A DNA stretch of 64,000 nucleotides from positions 78,472-142,471 of the forward strand of contig DIHE01000089.1 in assembly GCA_002420005.1 (NCBI GenBank), given 5' to 3'. Both the position numbers and the translations under genes were made by a program. The stretch is from Holophagales bacterium UBA5704 (GTDB lineage Bacteria; Acidobacteriota; Thermoanaerobaculia; Multivoradales; UBA5704). Positions 35,840 through 46,100 of this stretch are shown one piece after another (within the stretch, counting starts at the first letter, position 1; each line of letters starts with the position of its first letter). The notes below the pieces were generated by a model. The model was given only the letters and a program-made list of their open reading frames with translations, was not told the DNA's origin and ran no database searches.

Positions 35840-37509
35840 CAGACGGCGGCGCCCTTCCGCGGCTCCGGAGCCGCCACCTCCGCTCCCTCGAACACCGAGC
35901 CGAAGAACACCGACTTGCGCCGCGCCCGCATCTCCTGGATCGCCGCCTCCATGCGCGCCCGGACCTCGGCGGAGATGCGGCGCACGGTGCGCGGATCGTC
36001 GGCCGCCTCGGGGGGATGCTCCTCGTGGATCGGGATCGGCTCCAGAAACCGGGTGTGCCACTTCGACGGCAACGGCAGGCCGGGAAACGGAAAGGTCGGT
36101 GCGATGGGCAGGTACGGCCACTCGAAGACCCGCTTCACCAGCTTCGATTCGATCCGGTAGAGGATCGGATAGATCTCCGCGCTCCCCACGGTGACGAACG
36201 GCAGCAGCGGCGCCCGGTTGCGCAGCGCCATCTTGACGTATTCGTCGCGCCCGAAACGGCCGAGCTTGTAGGCGTCCCGGTAGAGGGTGAAGGCACCGTT
36301 GATCCCTTCGGGGAACATGCCGAGCAGACCGTCCCCCTGCAGCACCCAGTCGGCGTTCTCCTGGCAGGCGACGACGCCGCCGAGCTTGATCATGTAGTTG
36401 GCCAGGAACGGGTGCTTGATCAGGCAGGGGTGGATGAGGAACCGCACCACGCGCCCGGTCTCGCGGCGCAGCAGGTGCATGGCCATCACGCCGTCCCACG
36501 GCATGAAGCCACGGTGGATACCGGTCAAGACCGCCCGCCCCTCGCGCGGCACATTCTCCAGGCCCTGCCACTCGATCCGCCAGTACCGGTCGTGGAGGAA
36601 ACGGAAAAGGGTGCGCCCGTAGGCGTCGATGTAGCCTTCATCCATCCCGTGCGGATCGAACGCGGGGAGCGCACCCGCGCCGCCGCCGAACGCATCGCGC
36701 ACCGCTTCGGCGCTCCCCCGCTGCGGCACGAAGCCGAGCTGCTGCTCGATCCGGGCTCCGGAGACGGTGAACGAGTGGCGCACGGCATCGAGCTGGGCCG
36801 GCGGATCGGCCCAGCCCAGGCGGGAGGCCAAGGCGCGCAAGGGCCGCTGCACCCCGGCCTCGACGGCCAGGCGCCGCGTCCCGGCGAGGCGCAGCGCGCC
36901 GCGCACCGAGATGCCGGAGGCCGGCGCCACGTGGTAGGTCCCCGGAGGTCCCTCCACCGCGGCGCACACGGCCCGGGCGAGGTCTTCGGGATGCAGGAGC
37001 TGCAAGATGGGGTCGTAGCCCGCGGCGACCAGCGCGACCTTGCCGCGCAACAGGCGGCACAGATAGTCCGCTCCGTCGCGCTGTGCGACCGGCGCCGGCC
37101 GCAGGACCGTGACCACGGCACCCGCCGCGGCCAACCGCTCCCCCACCTTCTCCTCGAGCTCCCGCCAGGCGCTCCCGATCGGATGATCGTCGCGGAGACG
37201 CTCGTCCTCTTTCACATAGCCCGGATTGTGGTGGCTCGGCGCATGGATCGCCGCACTCGACAGCAGAACGACCCGCAGCGTGCCGCCCCGGGCGAGAAGG
37301 GCGTCGGCACAGCCGGCGGCGAACCGCTGCGCCGCCGCCAGATCCGGACGGGCGTCCTTCCTGCCCATCGGTGCCGGGCGAAAGACGACCGCCGCCGTGT
37401 CCTCGGTCAGCAGATCCGCACGGAAAGCGGGCACAGGGCCTGCACCCAGCCTTTCGGCCAGCAGGTCCATCAGGCTGTCCGGCGATCCGACCAAGACGAT
37501 TCGAGCCAT
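35839..37509 (-). CDS. Atypical SDR/epimerase domain fused to a lysophospholipid acyltransferase
   Basis: This encodes 556 residues. GAGGTG precedes the ATG at 37509. Residues of about 1-270 follow an NAD-epimerase layout (VLVGSPDSLMDLL at the Rossmann turn, LRVVLLSSAAIHAP, TYHVAP) but lack a clear GxxGxxG and YxxxK, so redox activity is doubtful. Residues of about 310-556 are a PlsC/DAGAT-type acyltransferase: TGIHRGFMPWDG supplies the His and Asp of the HxnD motif and MFPEGINGAF the second conserved block. The acyltransferase moves acyl chains onto a glycerolipid or related acceptor at the inner membrane. It is the first gene of the 16-gene operon, 82 nt after the second LuxR-type regulator. 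Confidence 0.85.
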   Translation of the reverse strand: MARIVLVGSPDSLMDLLAERLGAGPVPAFRADLLTEDTAAVVFRPAPMGRKDARPDLAAAQRFAAGCADALLARGGTLRVVLLSSAAIHAPSHHNPGYVKEDERLRDDHPIGSAWRELEEKVGERLAAAGAVVTVLRPAPVAQRDGADYLCRLLRGKVALVAAGYDPILQLLHPEDLARAVCAAVEGPPGTYHVAPASGISVRGALRLAGTRRLAVEAGVQRPLRALASRLGWADPPAQLDAVRHSFTVSGARIEQQLGFVPQRGSAEAVRDAFGGGAGALPAFDPHGMDEGYIDAYGRTLFRFLHDRYWRIEWQGLENVPREGRAVLTGIHRGFMPWDGVMAMHLLRRETGRVVRFLIHPCLIKHPFLANYMIKLGGVVACQENADWVLQGDGLLGMFPEGINGAFTLYRDAYKLGRFGRDEYVKMALRNRAPLLPFVTVGSAEIYPILYRIESKLVKRVFEWPYLPIAPTFPFPGLPLPSKWHTRFLEPIPIHEEHPPEAADDPRTVRRISAEVRARMEAAIQEMRARRKSVFFGSVFEGAEVAAPEPRKGAAV

Positions 37510-37591
37510 GCTTCACCTCGCCGCGGAAGGTATTTGCGCGACTCATTACAGGGTAGGGTCTGCCCCCCCGGCAGGCAAGCCTTGCGAGGGT

Positions 37592-38245
37592 TCAAAAGAG
37601 ATCCAGCGGCTCGCGCAGGAGGCCCAGCTCGAAGGCCTGGCGCACCGCGTCGCGGCGCCGGTGGACCCGCAGTTTCTCGAGCACGCTGTGCACGTGGTTC
37701 TTCACCGTCTGCACGGTGATCTGGAGGGCGCGGGCGATCTCTTTGTTGCGCAGGCCGCGGGCCATCAGGTGGAGGGTCTCGAGCTCGCGCGCGGTGAGAG
37801 GGTCACAACCCGTCGTCAAGGCGGGCGCCGCGTGCTCCTGCTCGAGGGCGACGATGCGCTCGACGACGGCCGCGGCGATGCGCGGGGCGGCGTGGACCTG
37901 CCCGTCGCGCAGGAAGCGCAAGGCGGCGATCAGCCGTTCCGGGGAGTCGCTCTGCAGCAGGTAGGCGGCGGCACCCGCCTCGATGAATTCGAGCAGACCC
38001 TCGTCCTCGCTGGCGAGCCCGAGGATCACCACCTGGGCCTCGGGAAACCGCTCCCGCGCGGACCAGGTGAGGGCGAGGGCCTCTCCCGGACGGAACGAGG
38101 CGTCGATCAGCAGAATCGCCGGAGAGGGCTCTTCGGCGGAGTCGGTGCACAGCCGCAGACCTTCTTCCGCACCCAGGATCACCTGCAACGCCTCCGCAAA
38201 GACCCGGTCGCCCCCCAGGACCATGACGGAGAGAATCGGCTCCAC
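37592..38245 (-). CDS. LuxR/NarL-type regulator with an altered receiver domain (second of a pair)
   Basis: This encodes 217 residues from a GTG at 38245 preceded by GTGAGGT, 6 nt after the previous stop. Residues of about 1-125 are a receiver-like domain. The phosphoacceptor Asp seems kept (LLIDAS, about residue 48), but the N-terminal acidic pair is weak (LGGDRVF) and the conserved Lys is Gln (AYLLQSD). Residues of about 150-210 form a LuxR-type helix-turn-helix: LTARELETLHLMARGLRNKEIARAL, then TVKNHVHSVLEKL. It is a likely DNA-binding regulator of the operon that begins 82 nt downstream. No histidine kinase gene is in the window. Confidence 0.83.
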   Translation of the reverse strand: MEPILSVMVLGGDRVFAEALQVILGAEEGLRLCTDSAEEPSPAILLIDASFRPGEALALTWSARERFPEAQVVILGLASEDEGLLEFIEAGAAAYLLQSDSPERLIAALRFLRDGQVHAAPRIAAAVVERIVALEQEHAAPALTTGCDPLTARELETLHLMARGLRNKEIARALQITVQTVKNHVHSVLEKLRVHRRRDAVRQAFELGLLREPLDLF

Positions 38246-38251
38246 GTGACC

Positions 38252-38986
38252 TCACCGGTTCCCGCGGGCCGGCAGCCAGCCCTTGGCGAAGGCATGATTG
38301 ACCGCGGCCCAGCGGCCATGGACACCGAGCGCTTCGAGGATGCGGTGGATGTGGTTCTTGACCGTGTGCACCGACAGGAACAGGCGGCCGGCGATCTCCT
38401 GGTTGCTGAGGCCGTCGGCGATCAGGCGCAGGATCTCCATCTCGCGGGGCGACAGCTCCAGCACGTCGAGACGATCGCGCCGCTTGCGGGCCCGGCCGAG
38501 ATCGGCCAGACGGGCGAAGAGGAGGCGCGTCACCCGCGGCGGGCAGACCCTCTCCCCGCGGGCCACCACCTCGATCGCCGCAGCCACCTCCGCCAGAGAC
38601 TGGTCGCGCTGCAGGAATCCACCGGCGCCCGCCACCAGGCAGTCCACGATGTGCTCGTCGCGCTCGGCGCGGCCGAGGACCAGGGCCTTCATCCCCGGGA
38701 AGAGCGACAACGCCTCGCGCGTGCGGGCGATCACCTCGTGGTCGAGAACGTCGACGCCGAGCAAGAGGACGTCCGGCGGATTGCGCGAGAGCTCCGCGTA
38801 CATCCCCATCCCGCTCCCCGCGCGGGCCACGACCACGAAACGCTCCCGATCGTCCAGCGCCGCTGCGAGGCACTCCCGGAACAGATGGTGCGCGTCACAC
38901 ACGCACAGACGGAGAGGTCTCCTTGCGGAGGTGGGGCGGGACGCCTCCGACCTCTCGGCTCCTTCAGCCACCACTGCGTACTCCAT
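38252..38986 (-). CDS. LuxR/NarL-type regulator lacking the phosphoacceptor Asp (first of a pair)
   Basis: This encodes 244 residues. AGGAG lies 7 nt before the ATG at 38986. The receiver domain spans about 25-145. The phosphoacceptor position reads LLLGVDV, Gly at about 77 instead of Asp, and the conserved Lys is Arg (GGFLQRD), so classic phosphorylation is unlikely. The C-terminal LuxR helix-turn-helix is well conserved (LSPREMEILRLIADGLSNQEIAGRL, then TVKNHIHRIL). It is transcribed from the promoter at 39093-39120 and is followed 6 nt later by the second regulator. Ligand binding or protein partners may control it instead of a kinase. Confidence 0.84.
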   Translation of the reverse strand: MEYAVVAEGAERSEASRPTSARRPLRLCVCDAHHLFRECLAAALDDRERFVVVARAGSGMGMYAELSRNPPDVLLLGVDVLDHEVIARTREALSLFPGMKALVLGRAERDEHIVDCLVAGAGGFLQRDQSLAEVAAAIEVVARGERVCPPRVTRLLFARLADLGRARKRRDRLDVLELSPREMEILRLIADGLSNQEIAGRLFLSVHTVKNHIHRILEALGVHGRWAAVNHAFAKGWLPARGNR

Positions 38987-39092
38987 GATCAATCTCCTGT
39001 ACCACCAACGCTGGTCGAGGGAGACGCAAAGGCCTCCAGCGCAATCAGAAGAGGACGGCATCAAACGAAATGGGGCTTCTCAGGCCGACGAA

Positions 39093-39120
39093 AGGATACC
39101 ACTCATGCCGCCTTTGACAA
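39093..39120 (-). promoter_or_regulatory. Sigma70-type promoter of the LuxR pair
   Basis: Read on the minus strand: TTGTCA (39120-39115), a 16-bp spacer and TATCCT (39098-39093). This would give a leader of about 100 nt before the ATG at 38986. Confidence 0.55.
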
Positions 39121-39144
39121 GCATATCGACAAACCGGCTACATA

Positions 39145-39189
39145 GGAATATTCGAGGAGATCCATATTCCATAGCGGGCGTCGAATATT
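39145..39189. promoter_or_regulatory. Overlapping dyads, candidate regulator binding site
   Basis: AATATTCGA at 39147-39155 is repeated inverted as TCGAATATT at 39181-39189. A second dyad, GGAATAT (39145-39151) and ATATTCC (39164-39170), overlaps the first. The cluster lies about 25-70 bp upstream of the -35 box of the regulator pair, where an activator would bind. LuxR autoregulation is plausible but unproven. Confidence 0.45.
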
Positions 39190-39356
39190 GCGCCATGGCA
39201 CCACCACGGCACCAGAGACCACATCGCACCCGCAAACTGCGGCGCCCGGGTATCTAGTCCTTTTCTGAATCCTTCGGCCCTCTCTCGTTAGATCTTTCTG
39301 CCGTAGAATTCACGCGAACGGATCACCCTTCAGGGTTCTTGCCCAAGGAGACCACG

Positions 39357-40454
39357 ATGCTCCAACGACACCAGGTGCCGTCACGCCTTCTCTTGGCAAG
39401 CCTCGGGCTCGCCGGTCTTCTCCTGGCCGTGCCCCGCCACGCCTGGGCCCAGGGCTGAGTGGCCGCACGACTCGACACGCCCGTGCTCGGCGTGCAAGAT
39501 TCGTATACCGGCCCCAACCGCTGGCAGGTCGGGATGAGCTACCGCTACCAGTACTCCCACCGCCATTTCGTCGGCTCCGAGGAACAGAAAAACCGTGCGG
39601 AAGAGCGCAGCCAGGTCAAGAACACGATCAACCTCGCCGAGATCGGGGTCCGGTACAACCCGAACCCGCAATGGAGCTTCTCGCTCAGCGTCCCCTATTT
39701 CGACGCCGAGCGGTCGAGCCCGATCCGCGACGCCAACCGGGTGGTCGTCGACCGCAGCCTGGTGCAGGCGAGCGGCCTTTCCGACATCACCTTGAGCGCC
39801 CGGCGGCTTCTTTTCAAACCTTTGAAACACCCGGACGGCAACGTCGCGGTGGGGCTCGGCATCAAGATCCCCACCGGCGAGGAGGATGTGTTCGAGGACC
39901 GCAAGCGCCTGATCAACGGCCAGACGGTCTACACCGACGAGGCCGTGGATCAATCGATCCAACCCGGCGACGGGGGATGGGGAGCGATCCTCGACCTCCA
40001 GTACTTCCAGCGGATCGCGCACAGCAACGGGGCTTTCTATTTTTCCACGACCTATCTGATCAACCCGAAGGACACCAACGGTGTGCCCACCTTCCGGACC
40101 CAGGTCGGGGAAGAGGTGATGTCGGTTTCCGATCAATACGTGGCACGGATCGGCGCGAGCTATGCCGGCAAGAGTTGGAAAGGATTCGGCGCGAGCCTCG
40201 GCGGTCGTCTCGAAGGCGTGCCGGTGAAGGACCTGATCGGTGACAGCAACGGCTTCCGCCGGCCCGGCTACGCCATTTCCGCCGAACCCGGGGTCAGCTA
40301 CTCGCGCGGTGCGTACACGTTCTCGCTGGCGGTACCGATCGCCCTCTACCGCAACCGGACGCGCAGCGTTCCCGACCGCGCGATCCCGGGCCGGCATGGC
40401 GACGCCGCGTTCGCGGACTACGTCGTCCTGTTCGGTTGGGGCCGCAAGTTCTGA
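39357..40454 (+). pseudogene. Outer-membrane beta-barrel protein gene with a stop codon just after the signal peptide
   Basis: From the ATG at 39357 (AAGGAG upstream) a 33-residue signal peptide ending AWAQG is encoded. An in-frame TGA at 39456-39458 follows, then an uninterrupted frame of 332 codons in the same phase starting at a GTG. The downstream part is the mature barrel: alternating aromatic strands such as RWQVGMSYRYQYSHRHF, WSFSLSVPYFDAE and YVVLFGWGRKF at the C-terminal end, typical of outer-membrane proteins. A restart at the GTG (39459) would give a barrel without an export signal, which should not reach the outer membrane. A single GGA-to-TGA change explains everything. Sequencing error or read-through are the other options. 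Confidence 0.8.
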
Positions 40455-40494
40455 CCTGCTCTCCGCGGCGGATCGAGGCGCCGGGGCCTTGCGG

Positions 40495-40500
40495 TAGACT
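40495..40500 (+). promoter_or_regulatory. Extended -10 element of the symporter gene
   Basis: TAGACT preceded by TTGCGG, 9 nt before the ATG at 40510 with no Shine-Dalgarno in between. It belongs to the recurring TGC(G/n)TAnnnT group and suggests a very short or absent leader. Confidence 0.35.
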
Positions 40501-40509
40501 TTCCCCCGC

Positions 40510-41988
40510 ATGGCCATCGGCGCCCTCGATCTCGGCATCCTCCTCGCCTACCTGGCGGGCGTCGTGGCCCTCGGCCTCTGGATGGGCCGGGGAGCGCGCG
40601 ACGTCACGGAGTACGTGGTCGGCAACCGGGACGTGCCCTGGTGGCTCCTGCTCGTCTCGATCGTGGCGACCGAGACGAGCAGCGTCACCTTCCTGAGCAT
40701 CCCGGGCTTCGCCTGGAGCCGCGACCTCACCTGGCTGCAGATCGCGTTCGGCTTTCTCCTCGGCCGGCTGGTGGTCGCGTTTCTGCTCCTCCCCGCCTAT
40801 TTTCGCGGCGCGCTCTTCACCGCCTACGAGGTCCTCCACCGCCGGTTTGGAGGCGCCACGCAGAAGACCGCTTCGGCGCTGTTTCTGGCCACCCGCAGCC
40901 TCGCCGACGGCCTGCGCCTGTTTCTGACCGCCCTCGTGGTGCAGGAGATGACCGGCCTCGCGTTTCCCTGGGCCGTCGCGGCGGTGGGCCTGACCACCGT
41001 GCTCTATACCTCGGTCGGCGGGCTCAAGGCGGTGCTGTGGACCGATTTCGTGCAGTTCCTCGTCTACGTCGGCGGTGCGGTGGTGGCGTTCCAGGTGATT
41101 CTCGATCGCCTGCCCGGAGGCTGGGGTCAGCTCGTGGCGATGGGCGGCGCCGCCGGCAAGCTCCGGGTGCTCGATCTCACCTTGAGCTGGAGCGAGCCCT
41201 ACGCCCTGTGGGCCGGCCTGGTGGGCGGGATCTTCATCACCCTCGGCTCGCATGGCGTAGACCAGCTGATGGTGCAGCGCTATCTCTCCGCCCGTGGGCT
41301 GCCGCAGGCCCGGCGGGCGCTCGGCTGGAGCGGCGTGGTGGTGCTCGCACAGTTCGCGCTCTTTCTGCTGATCGGCGCCGGGCTCTGGTGTTTCTATCAG
41401 CTCCATCCACCCGCGGTCCCCTTCGACCGGCCCGACCGCGTCTTCGCCCGTTTCATCCTGGACGAGCTGCCGGCCGGCGTCGTCGGCCTGTTGATCGGCG
41501 CTCTCTTCGCCGCCGCCATGTCGACCTTGTCCAGCTCGCTCAGCTCCTGCGCGACCGTGGCCGCCACCGACCTCCTCTCCGCACCGGCCGGCGACACTCC
41601 GCAGCGCCGGCTGCGGCGGGTCCGCCTGCTCACCGCCGGCTTCGGTGCGGTGCAGATCGCGGTGGGCATCGCAGGCCAGTGGGTGACCTCCTCGGTCGTC
41701 GCGAGCGTCCTCGGCATCGCCGCCTTCACCAGCGGCATCGTCCTCGGCGTCTTCTTCCTCGGCATGCTCTCCCCGCAACGGGTGGACCAGCGGGCCGCGC
41801 TGGCCGGACTCGGCACAGGTCTCGCGGGGATGACCTGGATCTACTTCGCCACCCCGCTCGCCTGGCCCTGGTATGCCCTGGTGGGGTCGTTCCTCACCTT
41901 CGCCGCCGGGCTCGCGGCGGCCTCTCTGGGGCGTCTGCGAGCGCCCGCACCACGGCATCCGCCACCGCCGGGCGCACCTCGCGGATGA
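40510..41988 (+). CDS. Sodium:solute symporter (SSS family)
   Basis: This encodes 492 residues with about 13 hydrophobic segments, the usual length and topology for SSS transporters. Diagnostic stretches include YVVGNRDVPWW near the first helices, TSSVTFLSIPGFAW, a GGLKAVLWTDFVQ segment (an SSS hallmark) and AAAMSTLSSSLSSCATVAATDL near the second half. Such proteins import a solute (sugar, amino acid, carboxylate or nucleobase) with sodium. The substrate is not readable. The gene converges on, and overlaps by 95 bp, a serine-hydrolase lipoprotein gene. Symporter and beta-lactamase-fold hydrolase pairs occur in peptidoglycan-recycling neighbourhoods, which is a possible but unproven link here. 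Confidence 0.88.
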   Translation: MAIGALDLGILLAYLAGVVALGLWMGRGARDVTEYVVGNRDVPWWLLLVSIVATETSSVTFLSIPGFAWSRDLTWLQIAFGFLLGRLVVAFLLLPAYFRGALFTAYEVLHRRFGGATQKTASALFLATRSLADGLRLFLTALVVQEMTGLAFPWAVAAVGLTTVLYTSVGGLKAVLWTDFVQFLVYVGGAVVAFQVILDRLPGGWGQLVAMGGAAGKLRVLDLTLSWSEPYALWAGLVGGIFITLGSHGVDQLMVQRYLSARGLPQARRALGWSGVVVLAQFALFLLIGAGLWCFYQLHPPAVPFDRPDRVFARFILDELPAGVVGLLIGALFAAAMSTLSSSLSSCATVAATDLLSAPAGDTPQRRLRRVRLLTAGFGAVQIAVGIAGQWVTSSVVASVLGIAAFTSGIVLGVFFLGMLSPQRVDQRAALAGLGTGLAGMTWIYFATPLAWPWYALVGSFLTFAAGLAAASLGRLRAPAPRHPPPPGAPRG

Positions 41989-43093
41989 GCAGATTCGACC
42001 GCGTGGGATGGACCCGGTTGGTGAGCAGCACCACGAAGAGCCGGCGTTCCGGATCGATCCACAGCGAGGTGCCGGTGAAGCCGGTGTGACCGAAAGAGCG
42101 CGCGGAGAACAGCGTGCCGGCCGAGGAGCCCTCGGCGGATTTCGTGTCCCAGCCCAGCGCGCGGTCGGATTCGGGCGGCAGGCCGGCCTTGCGGGTGAAC
42201 TGCTCCACCGTCTGCCGGGAGACCAGGCGCCGCCTGTGCCAGTCCCCCCCGTTCAGCAGCATCTGCGCGAAGCGCGCCAGGTCGCCGGCGGTGCTGAACA
42301 GCCCGGCGTGGGGTGCGATGCCGCCCAGGGCGAAGGCGTTTTCGTCATGGACCTCCCCCTGCACAAGCCGGCCGCGCCAGGGATCGACCTCCGTCGGTGC
42401 GATGCGCGGCCAGAGCTCCGGCGGCGGCCGGAACCGGGTGGAGCGCATCCCCAAAGGGAGGAACACCCGGTCGCGGACGAAGGTCTCCAAAGGTTGCCCG
42501 GCGCTCTGTTCGAGGATCTCGCCGAGCAGGAGGATGCCGAGGTCGCTGTAGACCGCCTGGGTCCCCGGCGGATCGGTGAGATCCATCGCCACGATCCTCG
42601 CGATCGCAGCCTCCCGGCTGTGGACCTCCAGATAGAGCGGCGCGACCGCCGGCAGGCCGGAGGAGTGGGTGAGCAGGTGGCGCACCGTCACCGCCTCCTT
42701 GCCGGCCCCCTGGAAGGCCGGCAGGAACGACGCCACCGGCCGGTCCAGGTCGAGCCGGCCTTCGTCGACCAGGATCATCGCCATCGTGGTGGTCGCCACC
42801 ACCTTGGTGAGGCTGGCGAGGTCGTAGAGCGTCGAGGGCTCGACCGCGGGCGATGTAGCTTCATAGGTCAAGCGGCCGAAAGCGTGGAGGTGGACCAGAG
42901 AGCCCTGGTGGCCGACCGCGAGCACCCCGCCGGGAAAGGCGCCGCGCGCGCGGAAATCCTCCAGCAGCCGGTCCACCGCAGCGAACCGGGCGTCCCGATG
43001 CTCCGGTGGCCCCACAACCGGCGCCGGCCGGCCGCAGCCGGCCGCGAGGGCCGCGCAGAGCAGCACGGCCCCACGCACTGTGGTCCTGCGCAT
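41894..43093 (-). CDS. Serine hydrolase lipoprotein (class C beta-lactamase fold)
   Basis: This encodes 399 residues. GAGGAGGAG lies 4 nt before the ATG at 43093. The N-terminus VLLCAALAAGC is a lipobox, so the mature protein is a lipid-anchored periplasmic or surface enzyme. The catalytic motifs of the family are present: SLTK (nucleophile Ser and Lys), YSD in the position of YxN, and GHTGFTG near the C-terminus for the HTG/KTG strand. Members include penicillin-binding esterases, D-aminopeptidases and transpeptidase-like proteins, so the substrate could be peptidoglycan or an ester. The YSD variant of YxN is common among esterase-type members. The 3' end overlaps the symporter gene on the other strand by 95 bp. 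Confidence 0.87.
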   Translation of the reverse strand: MRRTTVRGAVLLCAALAAGCGRPAPVVGPPEHRDARFAAVDRLLEDFRARGAFPGGVLAVGHQGSLVHLHAFGRLTYEATSPAVEPSTLYDLASLTKVVATTTMAMILVDEGRLDLDRPVASFLPAFQGAGKEAVTVRHLLTHSSGLPAVAPLYLEVHSREAAIARIVAMDLTDPPGTQAVYSDLGILLLGEILEQSAGQPLETFVRDRVFLPLGMRSTRFRPPPELWPRIAPTEVDPWRGRLVQGEVHDENAFALGGIAPHAGLFSTAGDLARFAQMLLNGGDWHRRRLVSRQTVEQFTRKAGLPPESDRALGWDTKSAEGSSAGTLFSARSFGHTGFTGTSLWIDPERRLFVVLLTNRVHPTRSNLLIREVRPAVADAVVRALADAPERPPRARRRR

Positions 43094-43164
43094 CGTTCTC
43101 CTCCTCGTCCGACGCGGCGCTCCGTACGGGATCAGGATCATACGCTTCGCCCGGCCGTGCGATG

Positions 43165-46100
43165 ATGGGGTGCGTGCACGCTCGATCCCGGCGGCGGGGG
43201 CTCGCCGCGCTCACCGCTCTCCTCGCTCTCTGCGTTCCCTCCGCGGTCGCGGAGGCGGAGCAAGTCCGGCAGATGGTGGGCGGTGAGATCCATCGCGAAA
43301 GCATCGCCCTCGCAGCCGGTGACCTGCTGCGGATCGTCGCCGGCCAGGAGGAGCTGGACCTGCGGCTGACCCTCCGCGACGCCGAGGGCCGGGTGCTTCG
43401 CTCCGCCGATGCCCCGACCGGCCAGATGGAGCCCGAGACCCTCTCCTGGATCGCTCCGGCGGCCGGGACCTACCAGATCGAAGTCAGCTCCTTTTCCGAG
43501 GTTTCGACTCCCAGGGCCTACCGGATCACCGTGGAACCGCTGCGACCCGCCGGTCCCGAGGACCGGGAAGAGGTCGCCGAGGAGGAGTCGGTGGCGGCGG
43601 TCGATGCGCAGCTCAACCGGGGCACGCCGGACGTGCTGGCCCGCGCCCTCGAGGTCTACCGTGCGGCGCTGGAGCGCGCCCGGCGGCTCGACCGGCCGCG
43701 CCGGGCGGCGGCGCTCCTCTTCCGCATCGGGCGGGCGCACCAGGGGCGCAATGAGTGGTCCGCCGCCCGGGACTCGTTCGCCGCGGCCCTGGAGATCCAC
43801 CGCCGGCTCGGCGACACCCGCGCGCTGGCCGGTACCCTCAGCCAGATCGGCCGGACCTTCCGGGCCCTGGGAGACGATGCGGCGGCGCTCACCGCGCTGA
43901 CCGAGTCCTGGACGCTCTGGAAAGATCTCGGGGTCCCGGGGGAGCAGGCGAACGTCGATATCAACCTCGGGCATCTGCACCACACCCGGGGCGCCACGGA
44001 GCAGGCCCTGGCCGCCTACCAGGAAGCTCTGGAGCTCTTCCGGCAGGAGCATCGCACCGCCCAGGAAATCGTGGTGCTCAACAACCTCGGCGGGCTGCGC
44101 GAGCAGCTCGGCGAGCCGCAGGCCGCCCTCGACCTCTATCAGCAGGCTCTGGACCTCGTGAAGCCGTTGGACCGGCCGGGCCTGGAGGCACGGATCCGCA
44201 ACAACATCGGTGTCCTGTTGATGAACCTGGGGCAGGTCCACGAGGCTCTCGAGGGCTATTCCGCCGCCCTGCCTCTGTTCCGCCGCGCGGGGGACGGACG
44301 CGGCGAGGCCGCCGTGCTGCACAACCTCGGCGACCTCCTGCTCGACCTCGGTGCCCCCGGGCAGGCGGAGCCTCTCCTGCGCCAGGCGCGGGAGCTGGAG
44401 CACGCCACGGAAGACCGCCGCAACGAGGTGAGCTCCCTCCTCCTCCTCGCCCGCGCCGCCGAGGACCGCGGGAGCCCCACGGATGCCGAGCCTCTGCTGG
44501 CCGAGGCCCTGGCCCTCCAGCTCCAGCTCGGCGACCCGGCCGGCGAGGCCGCCGTACGGCTCGGCCAGGCCGGCCTCCTGCAGGCGCTCGGCCGGATCGA
44601 CGAGGCGCGCGAGGCCGCCCGCCGCGCCGTGGAGCTGGCGCGGCACAGTGCGGATGCGGGCAAGGAAGCCCGGGCGCAGCGGCTGCTGGGGACCTTCCAG
44701 GCAGCCCAAGGGGACCTGGAGAGCGCCCGCTCGGCCTTCGCCGAAGCTCTGCGCCTCGCGAGCGCCCGGCAGGACGTCCCGGAGCAGGCCAGAATCCTGC
44801 GCGAGATGGGGCGCGCCGCTCTGCGCGCCGGTGATCCCGGAGCGGCCCGGGAGCACCTGGAGGCCGCCCTCGCGCATTTCGAGTCGCTGCGCTCGGCGAT
44901 CGCCGGGGACCGCCTGCGCCTCTCGCACTTCTCCCTGGTCCGCGAAACCCATGAGATCTACGTCGAAGCCCTGATGCAGCTCCACGCCCGCCAGCCCGGC
45001 GCCGGCTTCGCCCGCCAGGCGCTCGCGGCGGCCGAGCAGGCCCGCGCCCGCGGCTTGTTCGACGTGCTCCGCCAGGCCCGCGTCGAGGTCCGGGCCGCGG
45101 ACCCCGCGCTGCTCCAGACCGAGCAGCGGCTCCGCTGGGAGCTGAGCGCCAAGGCGGACCTGCGCCGGCGCGCCGCCGAGGGTGCGGTGGCCGACCTCGA
45201 CCGGCAGATCGCGGCGCTCACCGCCGAGTATCAGCTCATCGAGGCCCGCCTGCGCGCCCACAGCCCGCGCTATGCCGGCTTGCGCCAACCCGACCTCCAG
45301 CTCGCCGCCTTGCAGCGCGACGTGCTCGGCGGTACGACGGTCCTGCTCGAATTCCTCCTCGCCGAGCCGCGGAGCTTCGCCTGGCTGGTCACCTCCGGCG
45401 GCGTCGAGCCGTTCGAGCTGCCGGGCCGCGGTGCGCTCCAGGAGCTGGCCCGCCGGGTCCATGAGCGGCTGGGCGACCCCGCCGCCGGAAGGAGCACCCT
45501 CCAGAGCGATCTTCAGGAGCTGAGCCGCCTGCTCCTCGCGCCGGCCCTCGGCCGCCTCGACCCCGGAGCCCTTCGCCTGCTCGTGGTGGCCGACGGCGCC
45601 CTCCAGTACGTCCCCTTCGCGGCTCTGCCGGTTGCCGGACCCGGCGGCGCACCCGTCCCGCTGATCGTCCGCTTTGAAGTGCTGAACGTCCCCTCGATCG
45701 CCGTCCTCCAGGAGATGCGGCGCGGCGCCGCGAGCCGGCGGGCGGCCCCGGCCGACCTCGCCGTTCTCGCCGATCCGGTCTTCGATCCCGGCGATCCCCG
45801 ACTCTCCGGCGGCGGGGAACCGGCGCGGTCCACCTCTGCGGAGGACGGCTTCTCGCGCCTGGACTGGAGCGGCCGGGAAGCCGCCGCGATCGCCGCCGCA
45901 GCGGCGGGGAAGGACGTCCGGCTCGCCCTCGGCTTCGCCGCCCGGCGCGACCTGGCGCTGGCGCCGGAGCTGGCGCGCTACCGCATCCTCCATTTCGCCA
46001 CCCACGGCATCCTCGACACCGAGCACCCGGAGCTCTCCGCCCTTGTCTTCTCCCGGCTGGACGAGCAGGGCCGGCCGGTGGAGGGTTTCCTTCGCTTGCA

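Larger units (their letters stand above)
38987..39356. other. Divergent regulatory region of about 370 bp
   Basis: This holds the promoter of the regulator pair (minus strand, 39093-39120), a palindromic cluster upstream of it (39145-39189) and a plus-strand -10-like TAGAAT (39304-39309) for the outer-membrane gene. It is visibly more AT-rich than the rest of the window. I see no gene in it. Confidence 0.6.
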